A model generated the notes under the pieces. That model searched no databases, was not told where the DNA came from, and worked only from the letters and a program-made list of their open reading frames with translations. Below are positions 57,724 to 64,000 of a stretch of 64,000 nucleotides of DNA, piece after piece. A program made the position numbers and the translations under genes. Numbering within the stretch: position 1 is the stretch's first letter; each line of letters opens with the position of its first letter. The DNA is from JAJPGZ01 sp038229295 (lineage in GTDB: Bacteria; Verrucomicrobiota; Verrucomicrobiia; Chthoniobacterales; UBA10450). Location: the NCBI GenBank assembly GCA_038229295.1, contig JBBROO010000013.1:4915-68914 (forward strand), given 5' to 3'.

Positions 57724-58686
57724 TCAGCTTGCGAGCACGCGCGGATACGAACGCGATGTCTGCTTTTGCATCGGCGCACGAAATTTTCTGATCTGGATAT
57801 GATACGCCTCGCGATGGTAACGCAGGTTCGCTTCCAGAAGAACGCCGGCCAGTCCAACAAAGATCGACAACGTCATCAAGCTCGCCGCGAGCACAGCGAG
57901 CGGGAGACGATTGACCAGACCGGTGTGAAAATATTCGATCACGGGCAAGGAGCCGGCGATCAATCCGAAGGTCGCGATGGTCGCGCCCATCGTTCCAAAG
58001 AAAGCGAATGGCCGATAGTCGCGAAAGAGAACGACGAGCAATCGGAGAATGCGTAATCCGTCGCGGACGGTTTTGAGTTTTGATTCCGAACCGTTCGCGC
58101 GGCTCCGAAATGGCACCGGGATTTCCGTCATGGAAAAATCTTTGTCGACCGCTTGAATGGTCAGTTCGATTTCGAGCTCGAACCCGCGTGAAAGAACGGG
58201 GACGTGTTGGTAGAAGCGGCGCGAGAAAAGTCGCAGCCCGGAAAAAAGATCGAGCGGCTTGAAACGGAAAACGAAATTCAAGACCGAAGCGAAGATCGAC
58301 ATACCCCATTGATGCATTGGCCGAAAGACATCGTCCTGGGCGCTGCGAATTCCGGTGACCATGTCGACCGGTTCGCGCGAATATTCTTCGAGCAAAAGTT
58401 TTGCTCCTTCGGCGGGATAACTTCCGTCACCGTCTACCATCAAAATCAAATCGGTATCGACGGCGGCAAGGGCGGTCGCGACCGCGCGCGCTTTTCCACG
58501 TCGCTTCTCGGTAATGACAGTTGCGCCGGCCGACCGGGCCGCCGCGGCGGTGTTGTCTTCCGATCCGTTATCGACGACGAGAATGTCCGCTTGCGGAAAG
58601 GCGGTGGCGTATTCGCGTACGACCGAGGCGACGCCGAGTTCCTCGTTGAGGCACGGAATAAGAACGGTCAGTGTGGGTGAGGCCAT
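57724..58686 (-). CDS. GT2 polyprenol-phosphate glycosyltransferase with two C-terminal helices
   Basis: The 320-residue protein is a GT-A enzyme: TVLIPCLNEELGVASVV, ILVVDNGSEDNT, RGKARAVATAL, and LILMVDGDGSYPAEGA with the DGD metal site, followed by two membrane hairpin helices (FFGTMGATIATFGLIAGSL and LAVLAASLMTLSIFVGLAG). This is the layout of GtrB/ArnC-like enzymes that load sugar onto undecaprenyl phosphate. It is the first gene of the minus-strand glycan operon; two motif copies (57860, 58292) lie inside, coding for LSIF and MSIF. Confidence 0.9.
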   Translation of the reverse strand: MASPTLTVLIPCLNEELGVASVVREYATAFPQADILVVDNGSEDNTAAAARSAGATVITEKRRGKARAVATALAAVDTDLILMVDGDGSYPAEGAKLLLEEYSREPVDMVTGIRSAQDDVFRPMHQWGMSIFASVLNFVFRFKPLDLFSGLRLFSRRFYQHVPVLSRGFELEIELTIQAVDKDFSMTEIPVPFRSRANGSESKLKTVRDGLRILRLLVVLFRDYRPFAFFGTMGATIATFGLIAGSLPVIEYFHTGLVNRLPLAVLAASLMTLSIFVGLAGVLLEANLRYHREAYHIQIRKFRAPMQKQTSRSYPRVLAS

Positions 58687-58778
58687 CGCAAACGGAATAA
58701 TCCGTGCGATCTAAAGACCATTTTCCATGCCGTCCCGCCCGCTTTCTCGCGCTGCGGCCGGCTCGCTCGATGTCGATC

Positions 58779-60554
58779 TTAGCGCGATTTCCCGAGGAGG
58801 GAATTCGCGGTCGAAAGGAGGGCCTTGTCGTCGTTGTCGCCCAACCCGTCGAGGAAATTTCGGATCCGCCGGAACGATTGACGCAGAAAAAGCTTGGGCG
58901 CGCCGAAATCGCTCGCGTCCGAATTGCCATTGCGATGGGACAATTTTAATTCCGAATCGTAACGACTGAGCACGCAGGTCGAGGCAAACAAATCCATGGC
59001 CGCGCCGGCAATCCGCTCCTGGATGAGTTGCATGTCGAGAATCGGCTCGCGGTAAGTGACGAGGGCGCGGTTGACCGAGAAATTGAATCGACGAATCAAT
59101 CGGCCGAGCTCGCGCGCTTCGCCGCGGAGCGCATCACTCTCAACCGGCACATCGGCTACACGCACAGTTGCGCCCAGACGGCTCATTCCCGCAGTCCAAG
59201 CCTTGCCGAGGCCGCGTGATGGTTTCAACATCGTGTCGTAAATTTCCTTAAACTCCATGCCGGGCCCGCGCATGCCGACGAGCGCGACGAACGAAGTCAG
59301 CACTTCGTTAGACCCTTCGCCGATTTGGTTGATGCGCGCGTCGCGTAACATGCGCTCGAGTGGAAGATCGACAAAGTAAGCCGAGCCGCCATAAATCTGG
59401 AACGTCTCGTTGATCGCGCTCCAAAGCCGATCGGTGGTGAACACTTTCAGCATGGCCGTCTCAAGCATGTAATCTTCAAGACCGCGGTCGATGAACGAAG
59501 CTGTCACCGTCGTCATCGCGTCCATCGCGTAAGCGTCCGCCGCGATGCCGGCGATTTTCTTTTTCACCAAATCGAAATCGCCCAATGTCTTGTTAAATTG
59601 CCGGCGCGTATTCGCGTGTTGAATGGCGAGGCGCAGACACGTCTTGGCCGCGCCCGTGCAACACGCGCCGAAAGTCGTGCGCCCGAAATCTAACACCGTC
59701 AGCGCAACGCGTAGGCCCTTGCCTAACGGACCCAGAACATTTTCTTTCGGCACCCGCACATCGCGCAACGCAAACCTTCCCGTAGCCGTCCCGCGAATCC
59801 CGAGCTTTTCCATGCGCGGATCGAGCATGGTAAATCCCGGCATGTCCGGCGTGACGAGGAATGCCGTGACCGCCGTTTTATCTGACCCCGGCACCGGCGT
59901 CCGCGCCATCACCGTCAGCACCTGCGCGATCGCTGCGTTGGTGATGTAACGCTTCTCGCCATTCAAAACATAATGCGAACCATCTTCGCTCGGCGTCGCG
60001 CGCATCTGCACATTCGCCGCATCCGAACCGGCTTGCTCTTCCGTTAACGCAAAGGCGCCGAGATGTTCGCCCGTTACCAATTTCGGCAGCCACTTTTGTT
60101 TTTGCTCGGGCGTGCCGAACAACAACAGCGCGCGAATGCCGATGGAATGGTGCGCATTCACGAAAACCGATGTCGACGCGCAACGGCTGCCGAGTTCTTC
60201 GAGAATCCGGCAGTTCGCCATTTGCGAAAATCCGTGACCGCCAAATTCTTTCGGCGCCGTCATTCCGAGAACGCCGACGCGCCCGAGTCCATCGATCACG
60301 CTTCGCGGAATGTCTGCTTGTCGATCTATCGCGGTCGCATCGAGGCTGGCATCGAGAAATTGCCGTACTTCTCCGAGCGCTTTATCCAACTCAGTTTGTT
60401 CCGCCGCCGCGATTCGCGGGTACGGCATCACCCAATCGGCCACGAAACTTCCGAGAAACAAACCTTTGGCGAAGCCGAGCGCCTGCGGACCGGCAAAAAG
60501 AAGCTCCTCCGCTTCCTGGATTTCTTTCTGACGCAGCGCTTCAGTCTCGGTCAT
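58779..60554 (-). CDS. Acyl-CoA dehydrogenase
   Basis: The 591-residue flavoprotein catalyses the first oxidation of fatty acyl-CoA beta-oxidation. Seen: FGTPEQKQKWLPKLVTGEHLGAFALTEEQAGSD (quoted in part: GAFALTEEQAGSDAA) for FAD/substrate binding, YVLNGEKRYITNA, the core helices RRQFNKTLGDFDLVKKKIA, and the late YGGSAYFVDLPLERMLRDARI with INQIGEGSNEV. The length, about 200 residues beyond short-chain enzymes, matches the VLCAD/ACAD9 type with a C-terminal extension. The gene has 30 nt between its start and the tiny zinc-ribbon ORF upstream, so the two may form one unit. Confidence 0.93.
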   Translation of the reverse strand: MTETEALRQKEIQEAEELLFAGPQALGFAKGLFLGSFVADWVMPYPRIAAAEQTELDKALGEVRQFLDASLDATAIDRQADIPRSVIDGLGRVGVLGMTAPKEFGGHGFSQMANCRILEELGSRCASTSVFVNAHHSIGIRALLLFGTPEQKQKWLPKLVTGEHLGAFALTEEQAGSDAANVQMRATPSEDGSHYVLNGEKRYITNAAIAQVLTVMARTPVPGSDKTAVTAFLVTPDMPGFTMLDPRMEKLGIRGTATGRFALRDVRVPKENVLGPLGKGLRVALTVLDFGRTTFGACCTGAAKTCLRLAIQHANTRRQFNKTLGDFDLVKKKIAGIAADAYAMDAMTTVTASFIDRGLEDYMLETAMLKVFTTDRLWSAINETFQIYGGSAYFVDLPLERMLRDARINQIGEGSNEVLTSFVALVGMRGPGMEFKEIYDTMLKPSRGLGKAWTAGMSRLGATVRVADVPVESDALRGEARELGRLIRRFNFSVNRALVTYREPILDMQLIQERIAGAAMDLFASTCVLSRYDSELKLSHRNGNSDASDFGAPKLFLRQSFRRIRNFLDGLGDNDDKALLSTANSLLGKSR

Positions 60555-60584
60555 CGTTCCACTGAACGGAGCCGCGCGTTTCCG

Positions 60585-60683
60585 TCAACTACACCCCTGA
60601 CTCGTGCCGCATTCGGTGCACACGCCGCACGCACCCGCGCGAATCACTTTTTCGCTGCCGCAATGCGAGCAAGGGATGTCCAT
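60585..60683 (-). CDS. 32-residue zinc-ribbon peptide, paralogue of the NrdJ C-terminus
   Basis: ATG 60683 to TGA 60585 encodes 32 residues with CSHC and CGVCTEC knuckles. It is a copy of the last codons of nrdJ (61399-61497), about 92 percent identical in DNA. Of the seven codons that differ, six differ only by synonymous third-position changes (Ile, Gly, Ala, Cys, Thr, Gly); only Pro4 against Thr is non-synonymous. That pattern suggests the protein sequence is being kept, so the peptide may be made. Alternatively, it is a duplication kept similar by gene conversion. It lies 30 nt upstream of the acyl-CoA dehydrogenase on the same strand. Confidence 0.55.
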   Translation of the reverse strand: MDIPCSHCGSEKVIRAGACGVCTECGTSQGCS

Positions 60684-60730
60684 GAAGGTAAGAATTGGCA
60701 AACAGCGGGTCGCTGAATTACTCTCTATTT

Positions 60731-60964
60731 GTGTCCACTGAAGAACTGCTCAAGCGCATCACGATCGATCCGCGCGTTTGCCACGGCAAACCCTGTATTC
60801 GCGGGTTGCGCTATCCGGTGCCGATGTTGCTTGAGCTCATGAGCGGCGGGATGACTCAGGAACAAATTCTCGCTGATTACGAAGACTTGGAGCGCGACGA
60901 CTTACTGGCTGCGCTCGCATATGCGGCGAGAATGAGCGACGCTAAGCGGGTCGCGCTCGCCTGA
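60731..60964 (+). CDS. DUF433 antitoxin-like protein
   Basis: The 77-residue protein has the DUF433 core ITIDPRVCHGKPCIRGLRYPVPMLLELM and ILADYEDLERDDLLAALAYAAR, a helix-turn-helix-like fold found as the partner of DUF5615 PIN-like toxins. I chose GTG 60731; a TTG at 60695 would add 12 unlikely residues. The stop overlaps the next gene's start (TGATG), the usual arrangement of such pairs. It lies on the opposite strand from its neighbours, between the two copies of the nrdJ 3' end. Confidence 0.85.
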   Translation: MSTEELLKRITIDPRVCHGKPCIRGLRYPVPMLLELMSGGMTQEQILADYEDLERDDLLAALAYAARMSDAKRVALA

Positions 60965-61316
60965 TGAAGTTTCTCGTGGACGCGCAATTGCCGCGTCGCC
61001 TGTCCCGGAGCTTAACGGCCCTGAATCACGACGCGATTCACACGCTTGATCTACCGCGACACAACTTAACGCCGGACGGCGAGGATCCTTGAAATCTGCG
61101 CACGAGAAGACCGCATCCTGATCAGCAAAGACATGGAATTTGCAGATTCGTTTCTTCTCAAGCGCCAACCTTCACGGCTGCTCCTTGTCTCGACGGGAAA
61201 TATCGCGAACAACGAACTCGAAACGTTTTCTGAGGCATTTCTCCAAAATTGCCGAGGCGTTCGAGGCCTGCGCGTTTATTGAGCTCGATCGATCCGGCAT
61301 GACCATTCACGTTTGA
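60964..61316 (+). pseudogene. DUF5615 PIN-like toxin, two frameshifts
   Basis: ATG 60964 starts MKFLVDAQLPRRLSRSL, typical of the PIN-like DUF5615 family with its acidic D6. Frame 0 ends at a TGA at 61090 after 42 residues. An extra G at about 61083 (GAGGATCC for GAGATCC) shifts the conserved EICAREDRILISKDMEFADSF into another frame. A missing base near 61243 (in a CCAAAATT run) moves the last segment KIAEAFEACAFIEL again. The two shifts compensate, so either the toxin gene is decayed or the assembly has errors. The overall length of about 117 residues is normal for the family. Confidence 0.8.
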
Positions 61317-61341
61317 AGAGCTCGGCGTGCCGCCCAACCCG

Positions 61342-61359
61342 ACACGCGAGGGCGCGTGT
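61342..61359. terminator. Short hairpin between the toxin gene and nrdJ
   Basis: ACACGCG (61342-61348) and CGCGTGT (61353-61359) form a perfect 7-bp stem with a 4-nt loop in the gap between the toxin pseudogene and the convergent nrdJ stop. No T-run follows, so its strength is uncertain. Confidence 0.4.
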
Positions 61360-61398
61360 GCTCCCTGGATATTCGTGTCATTCGCGGGGCTACCCGCT

Positions 61399-64000
61399 TC
61401 AACTACATCCCTGACTCGTGCCGCATTCCGTACACACGCCGCAGGCGCCCGCGCGGATCACTTTTTCGCTGCCGCAATGCGAGCAGGTGATGTCCATGAA
61501 CATGTTGCCGAGCGCTTCCTGCACCCGATCCGCATGGCTGCAGCCGTTGGTCGCGATTTGCGGCCCGCCATCGTTCGAGACGTGATTCGTTATCACATCG
61601 ATCAATTCCTTTTCGCCCGTGCGCGCGAGATCGGACACCGGCCTATTAAGCGCCTTCTTTTCCATCTCCGGAATTTCCTTCATCGCCAGTTCGGTTTGGC
61701 CGCGGCTCGGCGACGTCGCTTCCTTGTAGCCTTTGATGAATTGGCAGGCGAGATAACGAAAGACGTAATCGGTGATGCTGGTCGCGTTGCGAATGTCGGG
61801 ATTTTTCGTGAACCCACTCGGCTCGAAGCGTTGATAGGCAAATTTTTTGACTAACGACTCCAGCGGCACGCCATATTGCAACGCGATGGACGTGAGCGTT
61901 CCGACCGTGTCCATCAATCCGCCGATGGTGCTTCCTTCCTTCGACATGGTGATGAAAAGTTCGCCCGGCTGGCCGTCTTCGTAGAGACCGATGGTGATGT
62001 AACCTTCGTGGCCGGCGATCTCGAACCGATGCGTTAACGACATCCGCGTGTCCGGCATGCGATGCCGAATTGGTTGATCGAGTCGACTGCGCACCATCGC
62101 CAGTTCTTCTTCCAGCTCGATGATGCGATTTCGTAATTCATCCGGCTCCACCAGCGCAAAATCGACATCTTCATTTCCGCCCATGTGTTTCGTCTTGCGC
62201 GTATTCAACGGCGCCGATCTTTTCGAACCATCGCGATACATCGCGACCGATTTCAACCCGAGCCGCCATCCTTCGATGTAGCTCTCCATGATGTCTTCCA
62301 CCGTCGCCGCTTCCGGCAGGTTGACCGTTTTCGAAATCGCGCCGCTCAAAAACGGTTGCGCCGCCGCCATCATCCGCAGATGTCCCATGTAACCGAGCGA
62401 GCGCGTGCCGCGATGCGCTTTGAATGCGCAATCGAAGATCGACAAATGCTCCGGTTTTAATCCCGAAGTGATTGTCGATCCATCATCGGAGTCGGTCACG
62501 TCCTCGATCGTGTCGAACGCATCGATGTGCGCGAGAATGCGCTCAATTTCTTCCGAGTTGTAACCGAGTTTTCCCAACGCCGGTTTCACCGTCTGGTTCA
62601 CGATCTTCAACATGCCGCCACCGGCCAGCAGTTTGTATTTCACCAGCGCGAGATCGGGCTCGATCCCGGTCGTGTCGCAGTCCATCAGAAAACTAATCGT
62701 CCCAGTCGGCGCGAGCACCGTGACCTGCGCGTTGCGATAACCAAAACGTTTGCCGAGGCGCGCCGCGGAATCCCAAGTCTTGGCCGCTTCTTTTTTCAAC
62801 TCCGCAAATTCTTCGACATCCTGGATCTCGTTGACCGCGCAGCGATGCAGTTCGATCACTTCGAGCATCGACGCCACATTGTCTTTCGCCGCCGGTTTCG
62901 CGACACCCGCTGCGCGCGAATCGCGGTAACCGGCAAACGGCCCGATGTCGCGCGCGAGCACTGCGCTTTGTTCGTACGCTTCACCGGTCATGATCGATGT
63001 GATCGCACCGCAAAGCGCGCGACCTTCCGGGCTGTCGTAGCCGTAGCCGTAGCTCATGATGAGCGATCCGAGATTGCTGTAGCCAAGTCCGAGCGTGCGG
63101 AAAATGTGCGAGTTCTCCGCGATCTCCGGCGTCGGATAACTCGCATGATCGACAAGAATTTCCTGCGCGGTAATGAAAACGCGCACGGCCGATTTGAAAC
63201 TCTCGACATCAAACGCGCCCTCATCGGTTTTGAACTTCATCAAATTCAACGACGCGAGATTGCACGCCGTGTTATCGAGAAAAAGATATTCCGAACACGG
63301 GTTGGTCGAGTTCTGCCGATCAGTTCCTTTGCAGGTGTGCCATTTGTGGATCGTAGTATCAAATTGCATTCCGGGATCGCCGCAGACGTGCGTGCCTTCC
63401 GCCACTTTGCGCAATAACGTCCGCGCATCTTTGCATTCACAAGACCGGCCATCGCGCACATGTTTCGTCCACCATTCCCGGCCCTCGATCGCCGCGTTCA
63501 TGAACTCGTCGCTCACGCGCACACTCAGATTTTCGTTTTGATACATGACCGAGCCGTAAGCGTCGCCGTTGTAACTGCCGTCGTATCCTTGCTCGATCAG
63601 CGCCCACGCTTTTTTCTCTTCCTTCTGTTTCGCATCGATGAATTCTTCAATGTCGGGATGCCAATCTTTCAGCGTGTTCATCTTGGCCGCGCGCCGCGTT
63701 TTGCCGCCGCTCTTCACCACGTTCGCGACCTGATCGTAAACTTTCAGGAACGACAACGGCCCGCTCGGTTTCCCGCCGCCGCTCAACTTTTCTCTTGTCG
63801 ATCTTAGCGATGAAAGATCGCTGCCCGTGCCGCTGCCGTATTTGAACAGCATCGCTTCGCTCATGGCCAATCGCATGATGTCCTCCATCGTGTCGTCGAC
63901 CGATTGGATGAAACACGCGCTGCCCTGCGGATATTCGTATTGGCTCCTGGCCCGCTCCGCCTTGCCGATCTCGCGATTAAAAAAGTAATTGCCGGCGCCC
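61399..64000 (-). CDS. nrdJ: Adenosylcobalamin-dependent (class II) ribonucleotide reductase, 3' part
   Basis: The enzyme makes deoxyribonucleotides using adenosylcobalamin, independent of oxygen. About 866 residues are visible and the 5' end lies beyond the window. Seen: QGSACFIQSVDDTMEDIMRL near the edge, LFKYGSGTGSDLSSLR, SGGKTRRAAKM, NPCSEYLFLDNTACNLASLNL, the active-site loop LAPTGTISFLMDCDTTG, a TSCPD-like domain (YITIGLYEDGQPGELFITMSKEGS), and a C-terminal zinc ribbon CSHCGSEKVIRAGACGVCTECG. An apparent ATG at 63888 is internal. The last 100 nt recur at 60585-60684. Confidence 0.96.
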   Translation of the reverse strand, partial: GAGNYFFNREIGKAERARSQYEYPQGSACFIQSVDDTMEDIMRLAMSEAMLFKYGSGTGSDLSSLRSTREKLSGGGKPSGPLSFLKVYDQVANVVKSGGKTRRAAKMNTLKDWHPDIEEFIDAKQKEEKKAWALIEQGYDGSYNGDAYGSVMYQNENLSVRVSDEFMNAAIEGREWWTKHVRDGRSCECKDARTLLRKVAEGTHVCGDPGMQFDTTIHKWHTCKGTDRQNSTNPCSEYLFLDNTACNLASLNLMKFKTDEGAFDVESFKSAVRVFITAQEILVDHASYPTPEIAENSHIFRTLGLGYSNLGSLIMSYGYGYDSPEGRALCGAITSIMTGEAYEQSAVLARDIGPFAGYRDSRAAGVAKPAAKDNVASMLEVIELHRCAVNEIQDVEEFAELKKEAAKTWDSAARLGKRFGYRNAQVTVLAPTGTISFLMDCDTTGIEPDLALVKYKLLAGGGMLKIVNQTVKPALGKLGYNSEEIERILAHIDAFDTIEDVTDSDDGSTITSGLKPEHLSIFDCAFKAHRGTRSLGYMGHLRMMAAAQPFLSGAISKTVNLPEAATVEDIMESYIEGWRLGLKSVAMYRDGSKRSAPLNTRKTKHMGGNEDVDFALVEPDELRNRIIELEEELAMVRSRLDQPIRHRMPDTRMSLTHRFEIAGHEGYITIGLYEDGQPGELFITMSKEGSTIGGLMDTVGTLTSIALQYGVPLESLVKKFAYQRFEPSGFTKNPDIRNATSITDYVFRYLACQFIKGYKEATSPSRGQTELAMKEIPEMEKKALNRPVSDLARTGEKELIDVITNHVSNDGGPQIATNGCSHADRVQEALGNMFMDITCSHCGSEKVIRAGACGVCTECGTSQGCS

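Larger units (their letters stand above)
169..63805. repeat. Dispersed 10-mer AAGATCGACA, at least 86 copies (DNA-uptake-sequence-like)
   Basis: Exact copies found by eye. AAGATCGACA on the plus strand starts at 1254, 1984, 2577, 2918, 3437, 4545, 5204, 6927, 7359, 8430, 9624, 10113, 10959, 12780, 13103, 16254, 17295, 17599, 19822, 20645, 21816, 24710, 25155, 27466, 31874, 34720, 35427, 36440, 41053, 41146, 41485, 41824, 42187, 42895, 45568, 45869, 46914, 47865, 56737, 57082, 57860, 58292, 59364, 62445. TGTCGATCTT starts at 169, 497, 954, 1964, 4728, 6007, 8777, 10040, 11019, 11498, 14748, 16154, 17774, 18474, 19113, 20848, 22219, 24073, 29232, 35846, 36855, 37884, 38044, 38819, 39103, 43587, 46503, 48275, 49220, 49608, 50627, 51259, 51298, 51873, 52104, 53247, 54006, 54200, 55005, 56438, 58771, 63796. 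The next base is nearly always A or T and the preceding bases are often GC, giving a consensus near GCAAGATCGACAW. One-mismatch relatives (AGGATCGACA, TGTCGATCCA) are also common. The list may be a few short. Function is unproven; see findings. Confidence 0.93.

Noticed and set aside
169..63805. Motif read as a Chi, KOPS or replication-polarity signal
   Set aside because: Such signals are strongly biased to one strand of a replichore; here the orientations are 44 to 42 over 64 kb. A replication switch inside the window could hide a bias, but the orientation blocks are too mixed.
169..63805. Motif read as part of a CRISPR array
   Set aside because: Spacing is irregular (tens of bases to 2 kb), the copies are inside conserved genes, and there are no longer repeats or cas genes.
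63889..64000. nrdJ starting at ATG 63888
   Set aside because: The frame stays open to the window edge with conserved QGSACFIQSVDD upstream, so the ATG is internal.
1..64000. tRNA, rRNA, insertion sequence, phage or origin features
   Set aside because: I saw no tRNA cloverleaf, rRNA segment, transposase, integrase, phage gene or DnaA-box cluster in either strand.

Overview
The window looks like chromosomal DNA of a free-living Gram-negative bacterium of the PVC group, most likely a soil Verrucomicrobiota (Chthoniobacterales or Udaeobacter-like). The reasons are a moderately high GC content, a fused double-length UvrA of the kind known from chlamydiae and relatives, the YGDVRLRYE-type putative porin, GTP-dependent PEP carboxykinase, B12-dependent ribonucleotide reductase, and small palindromic intergenic repeats that in places are translated inside proteins. 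Taxonomy is inference. Coding density is high and no gene-free stretch exceeds 300 bases; the longest (2871-3066, 18380-18595, 45076-45211, 14738-14872) are described through the repeats, riboswitch and promoter found in them.

Layout. 1-7.2 kb: purD, an HxlR regulator, a sulfotransferase, an ATP-dependent DNA ligase, an ExbB-ExbD-TonB operon and lgt. 7.2-14.7 kb: tandem-fused UvrA behind pckG. 14.9-21 kb: rhomboid-like protein, PTS IIA-like protein, DUF2270, mazG, secG, a fluoride riboswitch with fluC, a frameshifted porin and small proteins. 21.3-25.1 kb: a polyphosphate module (CYTH, SixA, polyphosphate glucokinase-like, Ppk1). 25.2-34.7 kb: a co-directional metal-efflux island (Cys-rich exported peptide, CusC/B/A-like pump, four-helix-bundle protein, 30-residue membrane peptide, MFS, PAP2, CDF). 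35-44 kb: a second UvrA, a TPR protein, ilvC and a TMTC-like membrane protein. 44-45 kb: two tandem type IV pilin-like genes with a sigma-54-type promoter. 45.2-58.7 kb: a surface-glycan or protein-glycosylation locus (GT-C-like membrane proteins, GT2/GT4/GT9 enzymes, three FkbM methyltransferases, a flippase). 58.8-64 kb: acyl-CoA dehydrogenase, a tiny zinc ribbon copied from the end of nrdJ, a decayed toxin-antitoxin pair and the 3' part of nrdJ.

The most striking feature is not a gene. The 10-mer AAGATCGACA (reverse complement TGTCGATCTT) occurs at least 86 times in 64 kb by my reading, 44 times in one orientation and 42 in the other. It lies mostly inside genes, usually followed by A or T and often preceded by GC. 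Chance expectation for a given 10-mer on both strands is about 0.12. One inverted pair forms a perfect 13-bp hairpin that exactly fills the space between two convergent stop codons. High density, balanced orientation, tolerance inside genes and use as a terminator hairpin are the hallmarks of the DNA uptake sequences of Pasteurellaceae and Neisseriaceae, but the word is unrelated to theirs. The motif is thinned out across the metal-efflux island, as expected if that island was acquired recently. A second, weaker word (CCTAACGA, 24 copies) shows the same thinning.
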